Assembly (NCBI RefSeq): GCF_001641615.1
Contig: NZ_LRRU01000018.1
Span: forward strand, 248,001 to 312,000
Source: Pseudoalteromonas gelatinilytica
GTDB taxonomy: Bacteria > Pseudomonadota > Gammaproteobacteria > Enterobacterales > Alteromonadaceae
Reading direction: 5' to 3'
DNA length: 64,000 bases
The position numbers were made by a program, and so were the translations under genes. The notes under the pieces are model-generated. The model had not been told where the DNA came from and did not search any database. It saw nothing but the letters and a program-made list of their open reading frames with translations. Position 1 is the first letter of the stretch. Each line of letters opens with the position of its first letter. Shown here piece by piece: positions 16,487 through 25,854 of the stretch.

Positions 16487-17224
16487 ATGAAAAAATTAAT
16501 TATTGCCGCTGTTATTACGTCTGCTGTATCTGTAGCCCCTTTTGCAGACGCTGCGAGTCAAACTAAACAAGAAACACCAAAAGAAACAGCCATTGGCTTA
16601 GGTGCAGGTGCCCTTGTTGGCGGCATAGTCGGCGGCCCAGTGGGTGCATTTATTGGCGCGTTTGCAGGTGGCTTAATTGGCGAAAAAGAAGCGGCAGACA
16701 ACACCATTGATGAACAAGCTCACGCATTAGTTGTAATGAAAGAACAAACCGCAGATTACCAACAAGTGATTGCCGATAACGCAGCCCTAAGTGAGCAGCT
16801 TGAATTATTAGCTGACGAAAAAGAGCAGTTGCTACAAGCTCAATTGAACACCTTATTGGCGATGACGGTACAGTTTAAAACCGGCTCTAGCGAAATTGCC
16901 CCACACTTTGCAAATCAACTCGACAAAGTCGCGCAGTTATTGATTGCCCAGCCAAATCTGGCTATCGACTTAAATGGCTTTGCAGATCAGCGTGGTGATG
17001 AGTTGGCTAATTTAATGCTTTCAAAACAACGTGTAAATGCAGTGCAAAGCTACTTAATTAAACAAGGTGTGCCTCATACGCGCTTAACCGCAACCGCCTT
17101 TGGTGAGCAGCAAAGTGTTGCTGATTCAAATAACTACGAAGACAACGTGTTTGACCGCCGCGTAACCTTAACGACACGCCCCGTGTCACAAAGCAGCTTA
17201 CGTACAGCACAAAGTAACCACTAA
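16487..17224 (+). CDS. pdsO: Sortase-associated OmpA-like protein PdsO
   Basis: 245 residues: a signal peptide (ending ADA-A near residue 22), a glycine-zipper segment (about 36-65, GAGALVGGIVGGPVGAFIGA), a coiled-coil stretch (about 75-120), and a C-terminal OmpA/Pal peptidoglycan-binding domain (about 128-235) with LNGFADQRGDE and FDRRVTL. It is the first gene of the sortase operon. The likely role is to tie the system to peptidoglycan and the outer membrane. The family is defined by co-occurrence with the dedicated sortase, which is present here. Confidence 0.92.
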   Translation: MKKLIIAAVITSAVSVAPFADAASQTKQETPKETAIGLGAGALVGGIVGGPVGAFIGAFAGGLIGEKEAADNTIDEQAHALVVMKEQTADYQQVIADNAALSEQLELLADEKEQLLQAQLNTLLAMTVQFKTGSSEIAPHFANQLDKVAQLLIAQPNLAIDLNGFADQRGDELANLMLSKQRVNAVQSYLIKQGVPHTRLTATAFGEQQSVADSNNYEDNVFDRRVTLTTRPVSQSSLRTAQSNH

Positions 17225-17250
17225 TTCATCGGTCGATGGAGTGACATATT

Positions 17251-19251
17251 ATGTTGAGTAACCGTACCAAAAGGCTCCTTTTTGGGAGCCTTTTTATCCT
17301 CTTATTAGGCTATGCAATTAACCCTGCATTTGCAGCCAATGCCAGTGCCGAACTGCGTTTTTATGATGATTCAAATAGCCAAGTGTCGTCGGGCTTATTA
17401 GTGAAAAACGATGTCACTATGACGCTCACTGGGCTTATTAATCATGTTGTTGTTAAACAACGTTATCAAAACCCGCACCCGTTTGCGGTTAATGCACGCT
17501 ATGTGTTTCCGTTACCTGATGAAAGTGCAGTTCATGCCATGCAAATGCAAATTGGTGAGCGCATTATCACCGGTAACATTGCCCTTAAACAGCAGGCTGA
17601 ACAGCAATTTGAGCAAGCTCAAAAACAGGGTAAACGCGCCGCTTTAGTTCGTCAGCAACGTGCGAATATTTTCTCTACTGATGTGGCAAACCTTGGAGCA
17701 GGGGAAGAGATTGAAATTACTTTGCAATACCAAGAGATAATCGGTTTTCGCGATGGTGTGTTTTCACTGCGTTTTCCAACCACTATTACACCGCGCTACG
17801 AACCTTTAACGGCAGAACTGCAGCAAAAAACGGATCTAGAAACAAAAGACACAGAACAACAGAACGACACAACAGCTAACACAGCGCAAGTGGCATCAGC
17901 GTGGCTAAAGCCTGTTTTTCATCGTGCACAAAGCCAAGAGTCTGATGCGAGCCTAAACCTTGCTATTTCGATGGATATTGGCCTTGAACTCAGTGATATC
18001 AACGCTAATTTAGCGGGCATGCAAATCGATAATCCAAGTTTTGGTCGGTACCAGTTATCACTTAATCGTGATGTTCCAATGGATAGAGACTTTGAGCTGA
18101 CATTTAAACCCCTTGATAAAGCCCACTCTCAGGCTGCATTTTTTACCGAAACAGTTGCCGGACAAGAATATGGTTTACTGATGTTAGTACCGCCAAGCGA
18201 CCACTTTATCTCGCAAGCTCGTCTGCCTCGCGAAATGGTGTTTGTTGTAGATACCTCCGGCTCAATGCATGGTCAATCTATGGAGCAGGCTAAACAAGCC
18301 TTGTTTTATGCCCTTTCGTTATTGGATGAAAATGACAGTTTTAACATCATCGGCTTTGATAACGAAGTGTCAGTGTTAAGTGACACGCCAATGATTGCCA
18401 ATGACTTTAACATTCGCCGTGCAGAGCGTTTTATTTATGGTTTACAAGCTGATGGCGGCACCGAAATAGCAAAAGCACTGACTCAGGTACTTGATGGTAA
18501 ACAGCATGATGGCTTTGTACGCCAAGTGGTGTTTTTAACCGATGGCAGTGTGGGTAACGAAACGCAGCTATTTAAACAAATTCAAACAGATTTGGGTGAC
18601 AGCCGACTCTTTACCGTCGGTATTGGTAGCGCGCCTAATAGCTTTTTTATGACCAGAGCTGCCGATATTGGCCGTGGTACATTCACTTTTATTAGTAGTA
18701 CCAACCAAGTCCAGCCCAAAATGCAGCTGCTCTTTGATAAGCTGGCGCATCCTGCAGTTACAGAGCTTGCTCTTGAAGGCGACAAAGCAGCACTTGAATA
18801 TTGGCCATCGCCATTACCTGATTTGTATTTTTCTGAGCCGGTTTTGGTTGCCGTAAAGCTTGATGGCAGTCAGCACTTAACGTTAAAAGGGCAAACAAAC
18901 ACAGGGCCACTCACCATTAATTTAGCAACCGCCAATGCTGCACAAGGCGAAGGTATCGCTAGACTCTGGGCCAGACAAAAAATTAAATCGCTGCTGCTTT
19001 ATAACGAAAAACAGGCGGTACGCGCAGAAGTCGAGACATTAGCACTTCAGCATCATTTACTTAGCCCTTTTACGGCCTTTATTGCAGTTGATAACTATGC
19101 GGATAATGAAATTGCAGAGCGTTCAATGCAAGTACGAAATAAACTTCCTAACGGCATGACGCTACCGCAAACCGACGGACAAAGCCGGGTGTTTATGCTA
19201 CTTGGGTTGTTGCTGCTTACATTCTCATGGTTATGGCAATGGCGACGCTAA
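17251..19251 (+). CDS. Marine proteobacterial sortase target protein (VIT + VWA)
   Basis: 666 residues. A signal peptide (cleavage near AFA-A, residue 29) leads to a VIT domain (about 32-165), then a von Willebrand A domain (about 325-500) with the metal-ion site DTSGSM at 334-339, the Thr of DGGTEIAK and LTDGSVGNE. The C-terminus is a sortase-style tail: LPQTDG at 638-643, a hydrophobic helix and a final WQWRR. The fifth residue of the motif is Asp rather than the Gly of LPXTG. It lies between pdsO and the sortase, and its end overlaps the sortase start. It is probably anchored in the envelope and used for adhesion (inference). A terminator-like hairpin sits in its first codons. Confidence 0.93.
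   Translation: MLSNRTKRLLFGSLFILLLGYAINPAFAANASAELRFYDDSNSQVSSGLLVKNDVTMTLTGLINHVVVKQRYQNPHPFAVNARYVFPLPDESAVHAMQMQIGERIITGNIALKQQAEQQFEQAQKQGKRAALVRQQRANIFSTDVANLGAGEEIEITLQYQEIIGFRDGVFSLRFPTTITPRYEPLTAELQQKTDLETKDTEQQNDTTANTAQVASAWLKPVFHRAQSQESDASLNLAISMDIGLELSDINANLAGMQIDNPSFGRYQLSLNRDVPMDRDFELTFKPLDKAHSQAAFFTETVAGQEYGLLMLVPPSDHFISQARLPREMVFVVDTSGSMHGQSMEQAKQALFYALSLLDENDSFNIIGFDNEVSVLSDTPMIANDFNIRRAERFIYGLQADGGTEIAKALTQVLDGKQHDGFVRQVVFLTDGSVGNETQLFKQIQTDLGDSRLFTVGIGSAPNSFFMTRAADIGRGTFTFISSTNQVQPKMQLLFDKLAHPAVTELALEGDKAALEYWPSPLPDLYFSEPVLVAVKLDGSQHLTLKGQTNTGPLTINLATANAAQGEGIARLWARQKIKSLLLYNEKQAVRAEVETLALQHHLLSPFTAFIAVDNYADNEIAERSMQVRNKLPNGMTLPQTDGQSRVFMLLGLLLLTFSWLWQWRR
17269..17295 (+). 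terminator. Terminator-like hairpin inside the sortase-target signal peptide codons
   Basis: Perfect arms AAAAGGCTCC (17269-17278) and GGAGCCTTTT (17285-17294), a 6-base loop and a T run at the end. It begins 18 bases into the coding sequence. Ribosomes on this mRNA would block it, so it may act as a translation-dependent attenuator between pdsO and the target gene. Confidence 0.6.
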
Positions 19252-19826
19252 AAAAAGCGCTGCCATTATGCAGCGCCTTACTTGGTATCGCATTGTTTGT
19301 TAATGGCGGTTATATGCAGGCGAAAGCTTGGCTGGCACAGGCATTGATTGAATCAGCTTGGCAGCAAGCTTTGCAAAGTCCTAATGAGCAAGTGAGGCCT
19401 TGGTTTTACGCCGATGGTTATGTCACTGCACACATAAATTGGCCAAGCCAGCAGCAAGAGTTGACTGTACTTGCCGGTGCATCGGGGCGAAACCTTGCGT
19501 TTGCCCCCGGGCATTTTTTGCCAAGCGGTGAACTTGGCAGCTCAAAAGGGGTTTTAATAGCTGGCCATAATGACACCCACTTTGCATTTCTAAAACATGT
19601 CGCAGTGGGTGAGCAGTTCAGTATGCAGTTGCAAAGTGGCCAGATTGAACACTATCAAGTTCGTAGCATTGATGTTATTCATCAAAGCGAACAGGGCTTT
19701 TTAGCACAATCAGGCCTTTATTTATTAACCTGTTACCCTTTTGACTCGTTAGCTTCAGGGACAGAGTTTAGGCTATTGGTGTCGGCTGATAAATTATCGT
19801 CGTCTACTTCAACTCTGAGCTCTTGA
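19227..19826 (+). CDS. Class GN sortase (proteobacterial dedicated sortase)
   Basis: 199 residues with one N-terminal membrane helix (about 10-30) and a sortase beta barrel. The catalytic set is visible: H114 in AGHNDTH, C169 in LLTCYPF and R182 in TEFRLLV. It is a transpeptidase that cuts the target at its LPxT-type motif and joins it to an acceptor; the acceptor in gram-negative cells is not defined. It overlaps the target gene by 25 bases, so it is translationally coupled. ATGs at 19227, 19233 and 19239 are all possible starts. Its 3' end overlaps the convergent EamA gene by 94 bases. Confidence 0.92.
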   Translation: MVMAMATLKKALPLCSALLGIALFVNGGYMQAKAWLAQALIESAWQQALQSPNEQVRPWFYADGYVTAHINWPSQQQELTVLAGASGRNLAFAPGHFLPSGELGSSKGVLIAGHNDTHFAFLKHVAVGEQFSMQLQSGQIEHYQVRSIDVIHQSEQGFLAQSGLYLLTCYPFDSLASGTEFRLLVSADKLSSSTSTLSS

Positions 19827-20680
19827 TGACGTTGGCTAACAATAACACCAGCGAATACCACCGCAATACTCACCCATTGCCAAAGTGTGAGTACTTCGCC
19901 AAGTAGAATGGCTGACAAAATTAACGCAAAAATTGGAATGAGGTTTGAGTAAGCAGCAGCGGTTAACACCGACACTTTACTGATGGCGTAATTGTACATG
20001 CCATAGCCGCCTAAAGTGACACATGAGCCTAAATATAAAATGCTCAGTAGGGCACTTAAGTCGTGCTGATTTTCGCTGGGTAGTTCGATAAAAAATAAAA
20101 AAGGCGCAAAGAATAAGCTACCGCTAAATCCTTGGATTGCTATTAAGGTCAGCGGTGAGTAACGGGCGACTAAGTGTTTTACGCTCACGGTATAAAACGC
20201 CGCGCAAACCATCGCCATCAACTCTAAAAAGTTACCAAGCAGTGGGTTAGGGGCTTGCTCAGTGCTTGGTGATAATAGCGTTAATAAAATACTGCCACCA
20301 ATACACAAGGTAAAGCCAACGACGATGGCTTTACTGATGTACTCTTTTAATATTAAGAACGCCAAAATAGCGACGATAATTGGTAAACAAGAGACAATTA
20401 CCCCAGCTTGCGATGCTGAAGTGTATTCAAGAGCATGCCCTTCAAATAAATAATAGAAACAAGGCTCAGCCAGTGACATACCAATTAAGTACTTCCAGTC
20501 ACCTGGTTTGAACTCAAAGCGGATCACATAGCGCCATAAACATAAGCTAATCAATAATGTGGTTAGCATTCTTAAGAAAATGACTAACACAGGATCATAA
20601 ACATTGATTGCATGCTTTAATGCAATGTAGGAGCTTCCCCATAAAAAGGTCGCGATAATTAAGCATAAACTGGCTGGCAT
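19733..20680 (-). CDS. EamA/DMT-family transporter
   Basis: 315 residues with about ten membrane helices in two EamA repeats; each repeat carries the expected Pro/Gly-rich helix, and the second half contains GEVLTLWQWVSIAVVFAGV. The family exports metabolites or drugs; the substrate is unknown. The last ~30 residues form an acidic, hydrophilic tail encoded in the region that overlaps the sortase gene tail-to-tail. No terminator was seen between the two convergent genes. Confidence 0.88.
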   Translation of the reverse strand: MPASLCLIIATFLWGSSYIALKHAINVYDPVLVIFLRMLTTLLISLCLWRYVIRFEFKPGDWKYLIGMSLAEPCFYYLFEGHALEYTSASQAGVIVSCLPIIVAILAFLILKEYISKAIVVGFTLCIGGSILLTLLSPSTEQAPNPLLGNFLELMAMVCAAFYTVSVKHLVARYSPLTLIAIQGFSGSLFFAPFLFFIELPSENQHDLSALLSILYLGSCVTLGGYGMYNYAISKVSVLTAAAYSNLIPIFALILSAILLGEVLTLWQWVSIAVVFAGVIVSQRHQELRVEVDDDNLSADTNSLNSVPEANESKG

Positions 20681-20802
20681 AGGTGTCGCTATTGAGTAAA
20701 AAAACGAGAGCGCGATCCTAGCATGAATTTTTTTAACTTGTTCAAAAACTGTTAGCTGGTATATATAAATTCTCTATTTTAATTACAGAATATAAGAATC
20801 AA

Positions 20803-21906
20803 ATGCAAAGGCCACACGTCGTTGTTGTAAAGCTGGGCACAAGCGTGCTGACAGGCGGTACCGACAAATTAGATAAAGCACACATGGTTGAACTTGTTCG
20901 CCAATGTTGTGAATTAAAAAAACAGGGTTATCAGGTTGTTTTAGTATCAAGCGGCGCGGTTGCTGCAGGTCGCGAGCAACTCATTACCCCCTGTGGTCGT
21001 TCTTTGATTGAAAAACAAATGCTTGCCGCAATCGGCCAAGGACAGCTTATTCATATTTGGCAGAGTCTGTTTGCTTTGTATGGTGTGAATGTTGGACAAA
21101 TGCTATTGACCCGCGCCGATGTCGAGGACCGTGAACGTTACTTAAATGCCCGCGATACCTTAAATGCACTTCTAGCGCACAATGTGGTGCCAATTATTAA
21201 CGAGAACGACGCTGTAGCCACCGCCGAAATTAAAGTCGGCGATAACGATAACTTATCTGCTTTAGTCGCAATATTAGCGAATGCTGAAAAGCTGTTATTG
21301 TTAACTGATCAAGAAGGCTTATTTACAGGCGATCCGCGCTCTGATGCCAATGCAACACTAATCAATGAAGTGTCACATATTAATGATGAACTCAGAGAGC
21401 TCGCTGGTGGCAGTGGCACCACCCTAGGTACCGGAGGTATGGCAACTAAACTGCAAGCGGCCGATATTGCACGTCGTGCTGGTGTTGAAGTGATTATTGC
21501 CAAAGGCGCAGGCAAGAATGTGATTTTAAATTGCATGGCTGATAAGCTTCCAGGTACGCGCTTTTTAAAACTCACTGCACCAAAAGATGGCCGTAAAAAG
21601 TGGCTACTTGCAGGGCCTAAAAGCACAGGACAATTAGTGATTGATGACGGCGCAAGCCTTGCGCTTAAAGAACGTGGCGCAAGCCTTTTGGCAAAAGGCG
21701 TAAAAAGTGTGCGAGGGCAGTTTGAGCGCGGTGATGTGATTGAAGTGGTGACAAGCCAAGGACAATGTATTGCTAAAGGTCTTGTTAATTTTAACCACCA
21801 AGAAATTGATCAAATTAAGGGCTGTCATTCGTCGCAAATTACTGAGTTGCTTGCATTTGCACCAAGCAGTGAAGTAATTCACCGAGATGATATGATTTTG
21901 TTATAG
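20803..21906 (+). CDS. proB: Glutamate 5-kinase
   Basis: 367 residues. It catalyses the first step of proline synthesis, ATP-dependent phosphorylation of glutamate. The amino-acid kinase domain (about 1-255) carries [43 protein letters not shown] and [14 protein letters not shown]-terminal PUA domain (about 275-360) follows, as in E. coli ProB of the same length. The usual partner proA is not adjacent. The start at 20803 has only a weak ribosome site but matches the family N-terminus. Confidence 0.96.
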   Translation: MQRPHVVVVKLGTSVLTGGTDKLDKAHMVELVRQCCELKKQGYQVVLVSSGAVAAGREQLITPCGRSLIEKQMLAAIGQGQLIHIWQSLFALYGVNVGQMLLTRADVEDRERYLNARDTLNALLAHNVVPIINENDAVATAEIKVGDNDNLSALVAILANAEKLLLLTDQEGLFTGDPRSDANATLINEVSHINDELRELAGGSGTTLGTGGMATKLQAADIARRAGVEVIIAKGAGKNVILNCMADKLPGTRFLKLTAPKDGRKKWLLAGPKSTGQLVIDDGASLALKERGASLLAKGVKSVRGQFERGDVIEVVTSQGQCIAKGLVNFNHQEIDQIKGCHSSQITELLAFAPSSEVIHRDDMILL

Positions 21907-21969
21907 TTTTTTAGTAATTCTGATAAAGTTAACTAAACTAAAGTAATATGCGGTTTTGGGGACTTTTAA

Positions 21970-22941
21970 ATGGCGGTTAACGCTTGCGGACATGACTGGG
22001 TTGTAGAAATCACCCAACAAGAAGAAGAGCCTGAGCTCGATCAGGCGCTTATTAATGCCGTGAGCGAATTAGATGAATTTTCTCGTTTCGCTATTTACAT
22101 CAATAAGTTTTTTAAACCTGGCCTGCCTGCCAGGCTGCTAAATAAAGATTCAGTTATCGAAGAGCTCAGTGAACATGAAGTCAATGAGCTCATCGAAAAA
22201 GTAAGCCGTAATAAAATTCGCATCAGTCGCAACTACGGCTTTATTTCTACTTATGTGCCTATTTATTACATGGGCAATGTGGTTGGTGTACTGGTTATTG
22301 AATCTGAAAAAGAGCTTTCAGAGCGCTGTAGTATGCTCGCCATCTACATGCTGAACATCTATGCGAATCAACTGTCGTTACTTTATAAGTCGCAACTAGA
22401 CCCTTTAACTGAGCTTTTAAACAGACAAACCTTTGATAAAAAAGTGATTGAAATTGCAGCCGATGCTGCAATAGAACACCTTGAACCTGACTCAAAGCAT
22501 CGTCATTGGTACTTGGCGATGGTCGATATAGACCACTTTAAACGTGTAAACGATAACTATGGTCACGTTATTGGCGATGAAGTGATCTTGTTAGTGGCGC
22601 AGCTATTAAAAAATAACTTTCGCTTCGAAGATTATGTATTTCGCTACGGCGGCGAAGAATTTGCTGTGTTATTTCAAGCCAGTGACGAGCTCGATGCTCG
22701 TAATGCACTTAATCGCTTTCGTGGCTGCGTAGCAGAATACCCCTTCCCGCAAGTCGGTAACTTAACAGTGAGTAGCGGTTTTATGCCAATCTACGAATTT
22801 GAAATGGTTGCCAGTCTGGTCCAAAAAGCCGATAAAGCCTTATACCATTCTAAAAATATGGGCCGCAATCGCGTGACTGCCTATTCCGAGTTAGATATTC
22901 AACAAAGCCAACCTCAAGATGATTCAATAGAGCTGTTTTAA
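21970..22941 (+). CDS. Diguanylate cyclase (GGDEF domain)
   Basis: 323 residues, with no membrane helix. An N-terminal sensory region (about 1-140, GAF-like, inferred) precedes a GGDEF domain (about 155-305). The active site is GGEEF at 227-231 and an inhibitory RxxD site (R218 to D221) lies five residues before it, so product feedback by c-di-GMP is expected. Nucleotide-binding residues appear in VDIDHFKRVNDNYGH. Lying 63 bases after proB, it may share that transcript. It makes cyclic di-GMP for motile-to-sessile control. Confidence 0.9.
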   Translation: MAVNACGHDWVVEITQQEEEPELDQALINAVSELDEFSRFAIYINKFFKPGLPARLLNKDSVIEELSEHEVNELIEKVSRNKIRISRNYGFISTYVPIYYMGNVVGVLVIESEKELSERCSMLAIYMLNIYANQLSLLYKSQLDPLTELLNRQTFDKKVIEIAADAAIEHLEPDSKHRHWYLAMVDIDHFKRVNDNYGHVIGDEVILLVAQLLKNNFRFEDYVFRYGGEEFAVLFQASDELDARNALNRFRGCVAEYPFPQVGNLTVSSGFMPIYEFEMVASLVQKADKALYHSKNMGRNRVTAYSELDIQQSQPQDDSIELF

Positions 22942-23009
22942 GGTGTTGCAGCGCGCTTTGCTGTGTTAAAATTGCCCACTATTTTTTAGAGCCCTATTGA
23001 GAAGGTAAG

Positions 23010-23369
23010 ATGAAGTTTGTTCGTTGGTTGTTAGGCCGCATCATTTTGTTTTTTGATTTTGTATTCACGCCACGTAGTAAGAAGCGTCCAGCAGCAGAGC
23101 AAGCGGCGCTTGATTCAGTGACATCACAATTTAAGCTATATCAATTTAAAGCTTGTCCATTTTGTGTGAAAGTACGTCGTGCAATTAAACGCCAAGGTCT
23201 TTCAGTTGAAACTCGTGATGCCAAAGGCAACGAGCAATTTCGCCAAGAGCTTTTAGAGCAGGGCGGAAAAGTAAAAGTGCCTTGTTTACGTATTGAAGAA
23301 AACGGCCAAGTAACTTGGTTGTATGAATCAAACGATATCATTGCTTATTTAGATAAAGTCGCTGCTTAA
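23010..23369 (+). CDS. Membrane-associated glutaredoxin-family protein
   Basis: 119 residues. A basic and hydrophobic N-terminus (about 3-19) could anchor it to the membrane. A glutaredoxin/GST-N fold follows with the redox motif C49-P-F-C52, the cis-proline segment KVPCLRI and ending [13 protein letters not shown]. It probably reduces disulfides or glutathione adducts in the cytosol. It has a good GAGAAGG-type ribosome site and its own weak terminator that overlaps the stop codon. Confidence 0.85.
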   Translation: MKFVRWLLGRIILFFDFVFTPRSKKRPAAEQAALDSVTSQFKLYQFKACPFCVKVRRAIKRQGLSVETRDAKGNEQFRQELLEQGGKVKVPCLRIEENGQVTWLYESNDIIAYLDKVAA

Positions 23370-23380
23370 AGCGGCTTTTC
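23355..23380 (+). terminator. Probable terminator overlapping the glutaredoxin stop codon
   Basis: The arms AAAGTCGCT and AGCGGCTTT (one G-U pair) around a 6-base loop, ending in TTTT. The U tract is short, so efficiency may be partial. Confidence 0.5.
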
Positions 23381-23449
23381 ACTTCGATTATAGCCCGTGC
23401 TGTGCTAGCATTTGGGCAAATTTTTAATTGTCTTTTGAGAGATATAACC

Positions 23450-24934
23450 ATGACAATTCGCACCCGTGTTGCTCCGTCACCGACAGGCGACCCGCACCTA
23501 GGTACTGCATACATCGCATTATTTAACTACTGTTTTGCTAAGCAGCAAGGCGGTGAGTTTGTGTTACGTATTGAAGATACAGACCAAGTTCGTAGTACGC
23601 CAGAATCAGAGCAAGCTATTATGGATAGCTTGAAATGGTTAGGCTTAAACTGGGATCACGGTCCAGATGTAGGCGGTGAGTTTGGTCCATACCGTCAGTC
23701 TGAGCGTAGCGATTTATATAAGAAATTTGCGCATCAACTTGTTGAACAAGGTAAAGCGTTTTATTGCTTTGCTACGAGCGAAGAACTAGACCAAATGCGT
23801 GAAGAGCAAATGGCCGAAGGCCTGCGCCCTAAATACGATGGTCGTGGTTTAAATCTTTCTGAAGATGAAATTAAAGCAAACCTTGAAGCGGGTAAGCCTT
23901 ACGTAATCCGTATGAAGATCCCAAGCGAAGGCACGTTTAAGTTTAACGACTACCTACGTGGCGACATTGAGATCCCATGGGAAAACGTAGACATGCAAGT
24001 GCTACTTAAAGCGGATGGTTTCCCAACTTACTTCCTTGCCAACGTAGTTGATGATCACCACATGCAAATTAGCCACATTTTCCGTGGTGAAGAGTGGATC
24101 AACTCAGCGCCTAAGCTATTAAAATTATACGAAGACTTCGGTTGGGAAGCGCCGGTACTTGGTCACTTACCGCTTCTTCGTAACCCAGATAAATCAAAGT
24201 TATCGAAGCGTAAAAACCCAACATCAATCAACTACTATAAAGAAATGGGTTACTTACCAGAGGCGCTATTAAACTATTTAGGCCGTATGGGTTGGTCAAT
24301 GCCAGATGAGCGTGAAAAGTTCACACTAGATGAGATGATTGAGCACTTTGATATGAAACGTGTGTCGCTAGGCGGCCCTATTTTCGATATCGATAAGCTT
24401 AGCTGGTTAAACGGTATGTGGATCCGTGAAAACTTATCTGATGCAGAATTAATGCAACGTTTTGTTGATTGGAAATTTAATACTGAGCTATTCGCTAAAG
24501 TATTGCCAGAAGCAAAAACGCGTATTAATACGCTTTCTGACATGGTTGACCTAGCGGGTCACTTTGTAGGTGGTATCCCAAGCTATGATCCTGCGCTATT
24601 AACAGCAGGTAAAGCAGGTGAAGATGCAACGCGCCAAGCGTTACAGTTCTTCATCTGGCAATTAGAAGGGTTACGCAGTTGGGAAAAACCAGCGATTTTT
24701 GCTATCGCAAAAGAAGTGGCCACTTTCCATGAATTGAAGATTAAAGACTTCCTTGAGCCAATCTTTGTGGCGATCACTGGTAAGACATCTTCAACATCAG
24801 TACTTGATGCGATGGAGATTTTAGGCTCTGACTTATCACGTGCTCGTTTACGTGTAGCATTAGCGCATATTGGTGTGTCTAAAAAGCAAGCTAAAAACAT
24901 TGAGCGTGCATACCGCGATTATCCACAAGCATAA
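23450..24934 (+). CDS. gltX: Glutamyl-tRNA synthetase
   Basis: 494 residues from the ATG at 23450. The frame extends 16 codons upstream, but those residues are not part of the family, and [19 protein letters not shown] is the standard start. It is a class I synthetase: the HIGH-type motif is HLGT at 16-19 and the KMSKS-type motif KLSKR at 250-254. The C-terminal anticodon-binding domain ends at [11 protein letters not shown]. The size matches the ~490-residue gammaproteobacterial type. It charges tRNA-Glu in the cytosol. It is followed by a strong terminator. Confidence 0.96.
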   Translation: MTIRTRVAPSPTGDPHLGTAYIALFNYCFAKQQGGEFVLRIEDTDQVRSTPESEQAIMDSLKWLGLNWDHGPDVGGEFGPYRQSERSDLYKKFAHQLVEQGKAFYCFATSEELDQMREEQMAEGLRPKYDGRGLNLSEDEIKANLEAGKPYVIRMKIPSEGTFKFNDYLRGDIEIPWENVDMQVLLKADGFPTYFLANVVDDHHMQISHIFRGEEWINSAPKLLKLYEDFGWEAPVLGHLPLLRNPDKSKLSKRKNPTSINYYKEMGYLPEALLNYLGRMGWSMPDEREKFTLDEMIEHFDMKRVSLGGPIFDIDKLSWLNGMWIRENLSDAELMQRFVDWKFNTELFAKVLPEAKTRINTLSDMVDLAGHFVGGIPSYDPALLTAGKAGEDATRQALQFFIWQLEGLRSWEKPAIFAIAKEVATFHELKIKDFLEPIFVAITGKTSSTSVLDAMEILGSDLSRARLRVALAHIGVSKKQAKNIERAYRDYPQA

Positions 24935-24950
24935 TCGTGATAAAACTTCC

Positions 24951-24978
24951 AAAAACCGAGCTCTATGCTCGGTTTTTT
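24951..24978 (+). terminator. Intrinsic terminator of gltX
   Basis: Perfect arms AAAAACCGAGC and GCTCGGTTTTT around a TCTAT loop with a T run, 16 bases after the stop. Confidence 0.9.
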
Positions 24979-25036
24979 GTTTATAGCTGTAGCTGTTAAA
25001 AGTGCCAGCTCTGTAATAAATAAAACGAAGTTGGCC

Positions 25037-25426
25037 TCAGTAACTATACGCCTTACCTTTACATACCGTGGCAACATCGCAGTTTTGGTCGTCACTGGTA
25101 AAGTCTTTACAGCTTTCTACCCAGTAGCCATTACCGCCTCTATTTACTACTTCAAGTTTTAGCTGCTCAATAGCGATACTATTTACCTCTGTAGGGTTGT
25201 AGCCACCAGATTGCACTGAGCGTTCACCAAGACAACTAAGCCCTTCAACCTCACCTAAATAATAGGCGCCGCTTTCAATAACCTGTTGTTCACTTATAAA
25301 TTCTTGTAATCGCTGTTTTTCAAATTCATAGGTAAACAAATTATAGGGGCTGTTTAGTCTTATACCTATGTTGCCGCAGGCTGACAAAGTTGCAAAGGTG
25401 ATGAGTAAAATTAGTAGTCTAGTCAT
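25037..25426 (-). CDS. RcsF-like outer-membrane lipoprotein
   Basis: 129 residues from the ATG at 25426, chosen because a GAGG site sits 8 bases upstream; a GTG at 25435 would overlap that site. The lipobox is LSAC with Cys17. The mature part carries four cysteines, C65, C106, C116 and C122, spaced nearly like the two disulfides of E. coli RcsF. The RcsF-like blocks LGEVEGLSC and VATVCKGKA support this. RcsF senses outer-membrane and lipopolysaccharide damage for the Rcs phosphorelay. No Rcs kinase is in this window, so its partner is unknown. Confidence 0.75.
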   Translation of the reverse strand: MTRLLILLITFATLSACGNIGIRLNSPYNLFTYEFEKQRLQEFISEQQVIESGAYYLGEVEGLSCLGERSVQSGGYNPTEVNSIAIEQLKLEVVNRGGNGYWVESCKDFTSDDQNCDVATVCKGKAYSY

Positions 25427-25435
25427 GTTTTTCAC

Positions 25436-25854
25436 CTCAATTTAGTTTTCTTACTTTATCGCTAAAAGTGCATATGTGTTGTAAAAAATTGTTGGCTAAA
25501 ACTGAATAAATGCATTTAATCATGCACTTTAATATGACTAAAATGCGCTTGAAAATGTAACTGAATGTGCATGTTTGTTAACTTTGTCGATTAATTAGCT
25601 CTTAAATAAAACGATAAAAAGTTCACATTCTAATAGCGGCTGATAAATTTAGATTAGCGTTATGGCTTGTTTTATAAGCTTAAAATTGATTTTTTTGTTT
25701 TTTAGGTAATTTATTTGTTAACCCTAAGTACAAAATGCTACACGCATGTAGCTTTCTTTTAACCCCCTTTGTGATTGAATTGTCTATACAAGTGGTGAAA
25801 TGGATATTCACAAATCTTGAATAACTATACTTACCAACTATCCAGGGGATACTA
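25436..25854. other. 419-bp intergenic region upstream of the first S8 protease
   Basis: AT-rich with no credible gene. The last ~130 bases are conserved with the region upstream of the second protease. The left part must hold the promoter of the RcsF-like gene. Confidence 0.6.
25728..25854 (+). promoter_or_regulatory. Conserved upstream control region, copy 1
   Basis: The motif GTACAAAATGCTACAC starts 127 bases before the start codon (25728-25743) and overlaps a perfect dyad GCTACA-N4-TGTAGC (25737-25752). A second dyad GTGAA-N7-TTCAC starts 60 bases before the start (25795-25811). The leader ends with AACTATCCAGGGGATACT, which contains the ribosome site. All are repeated ahead of the second protease at matching distances. 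Confidence 0.6.

Noticed and set aside
24965..25162. Plus-strand frame after gltX
   Set aside because: It starts within the gltX terminator region and is antisense to the RcsF-like gene.
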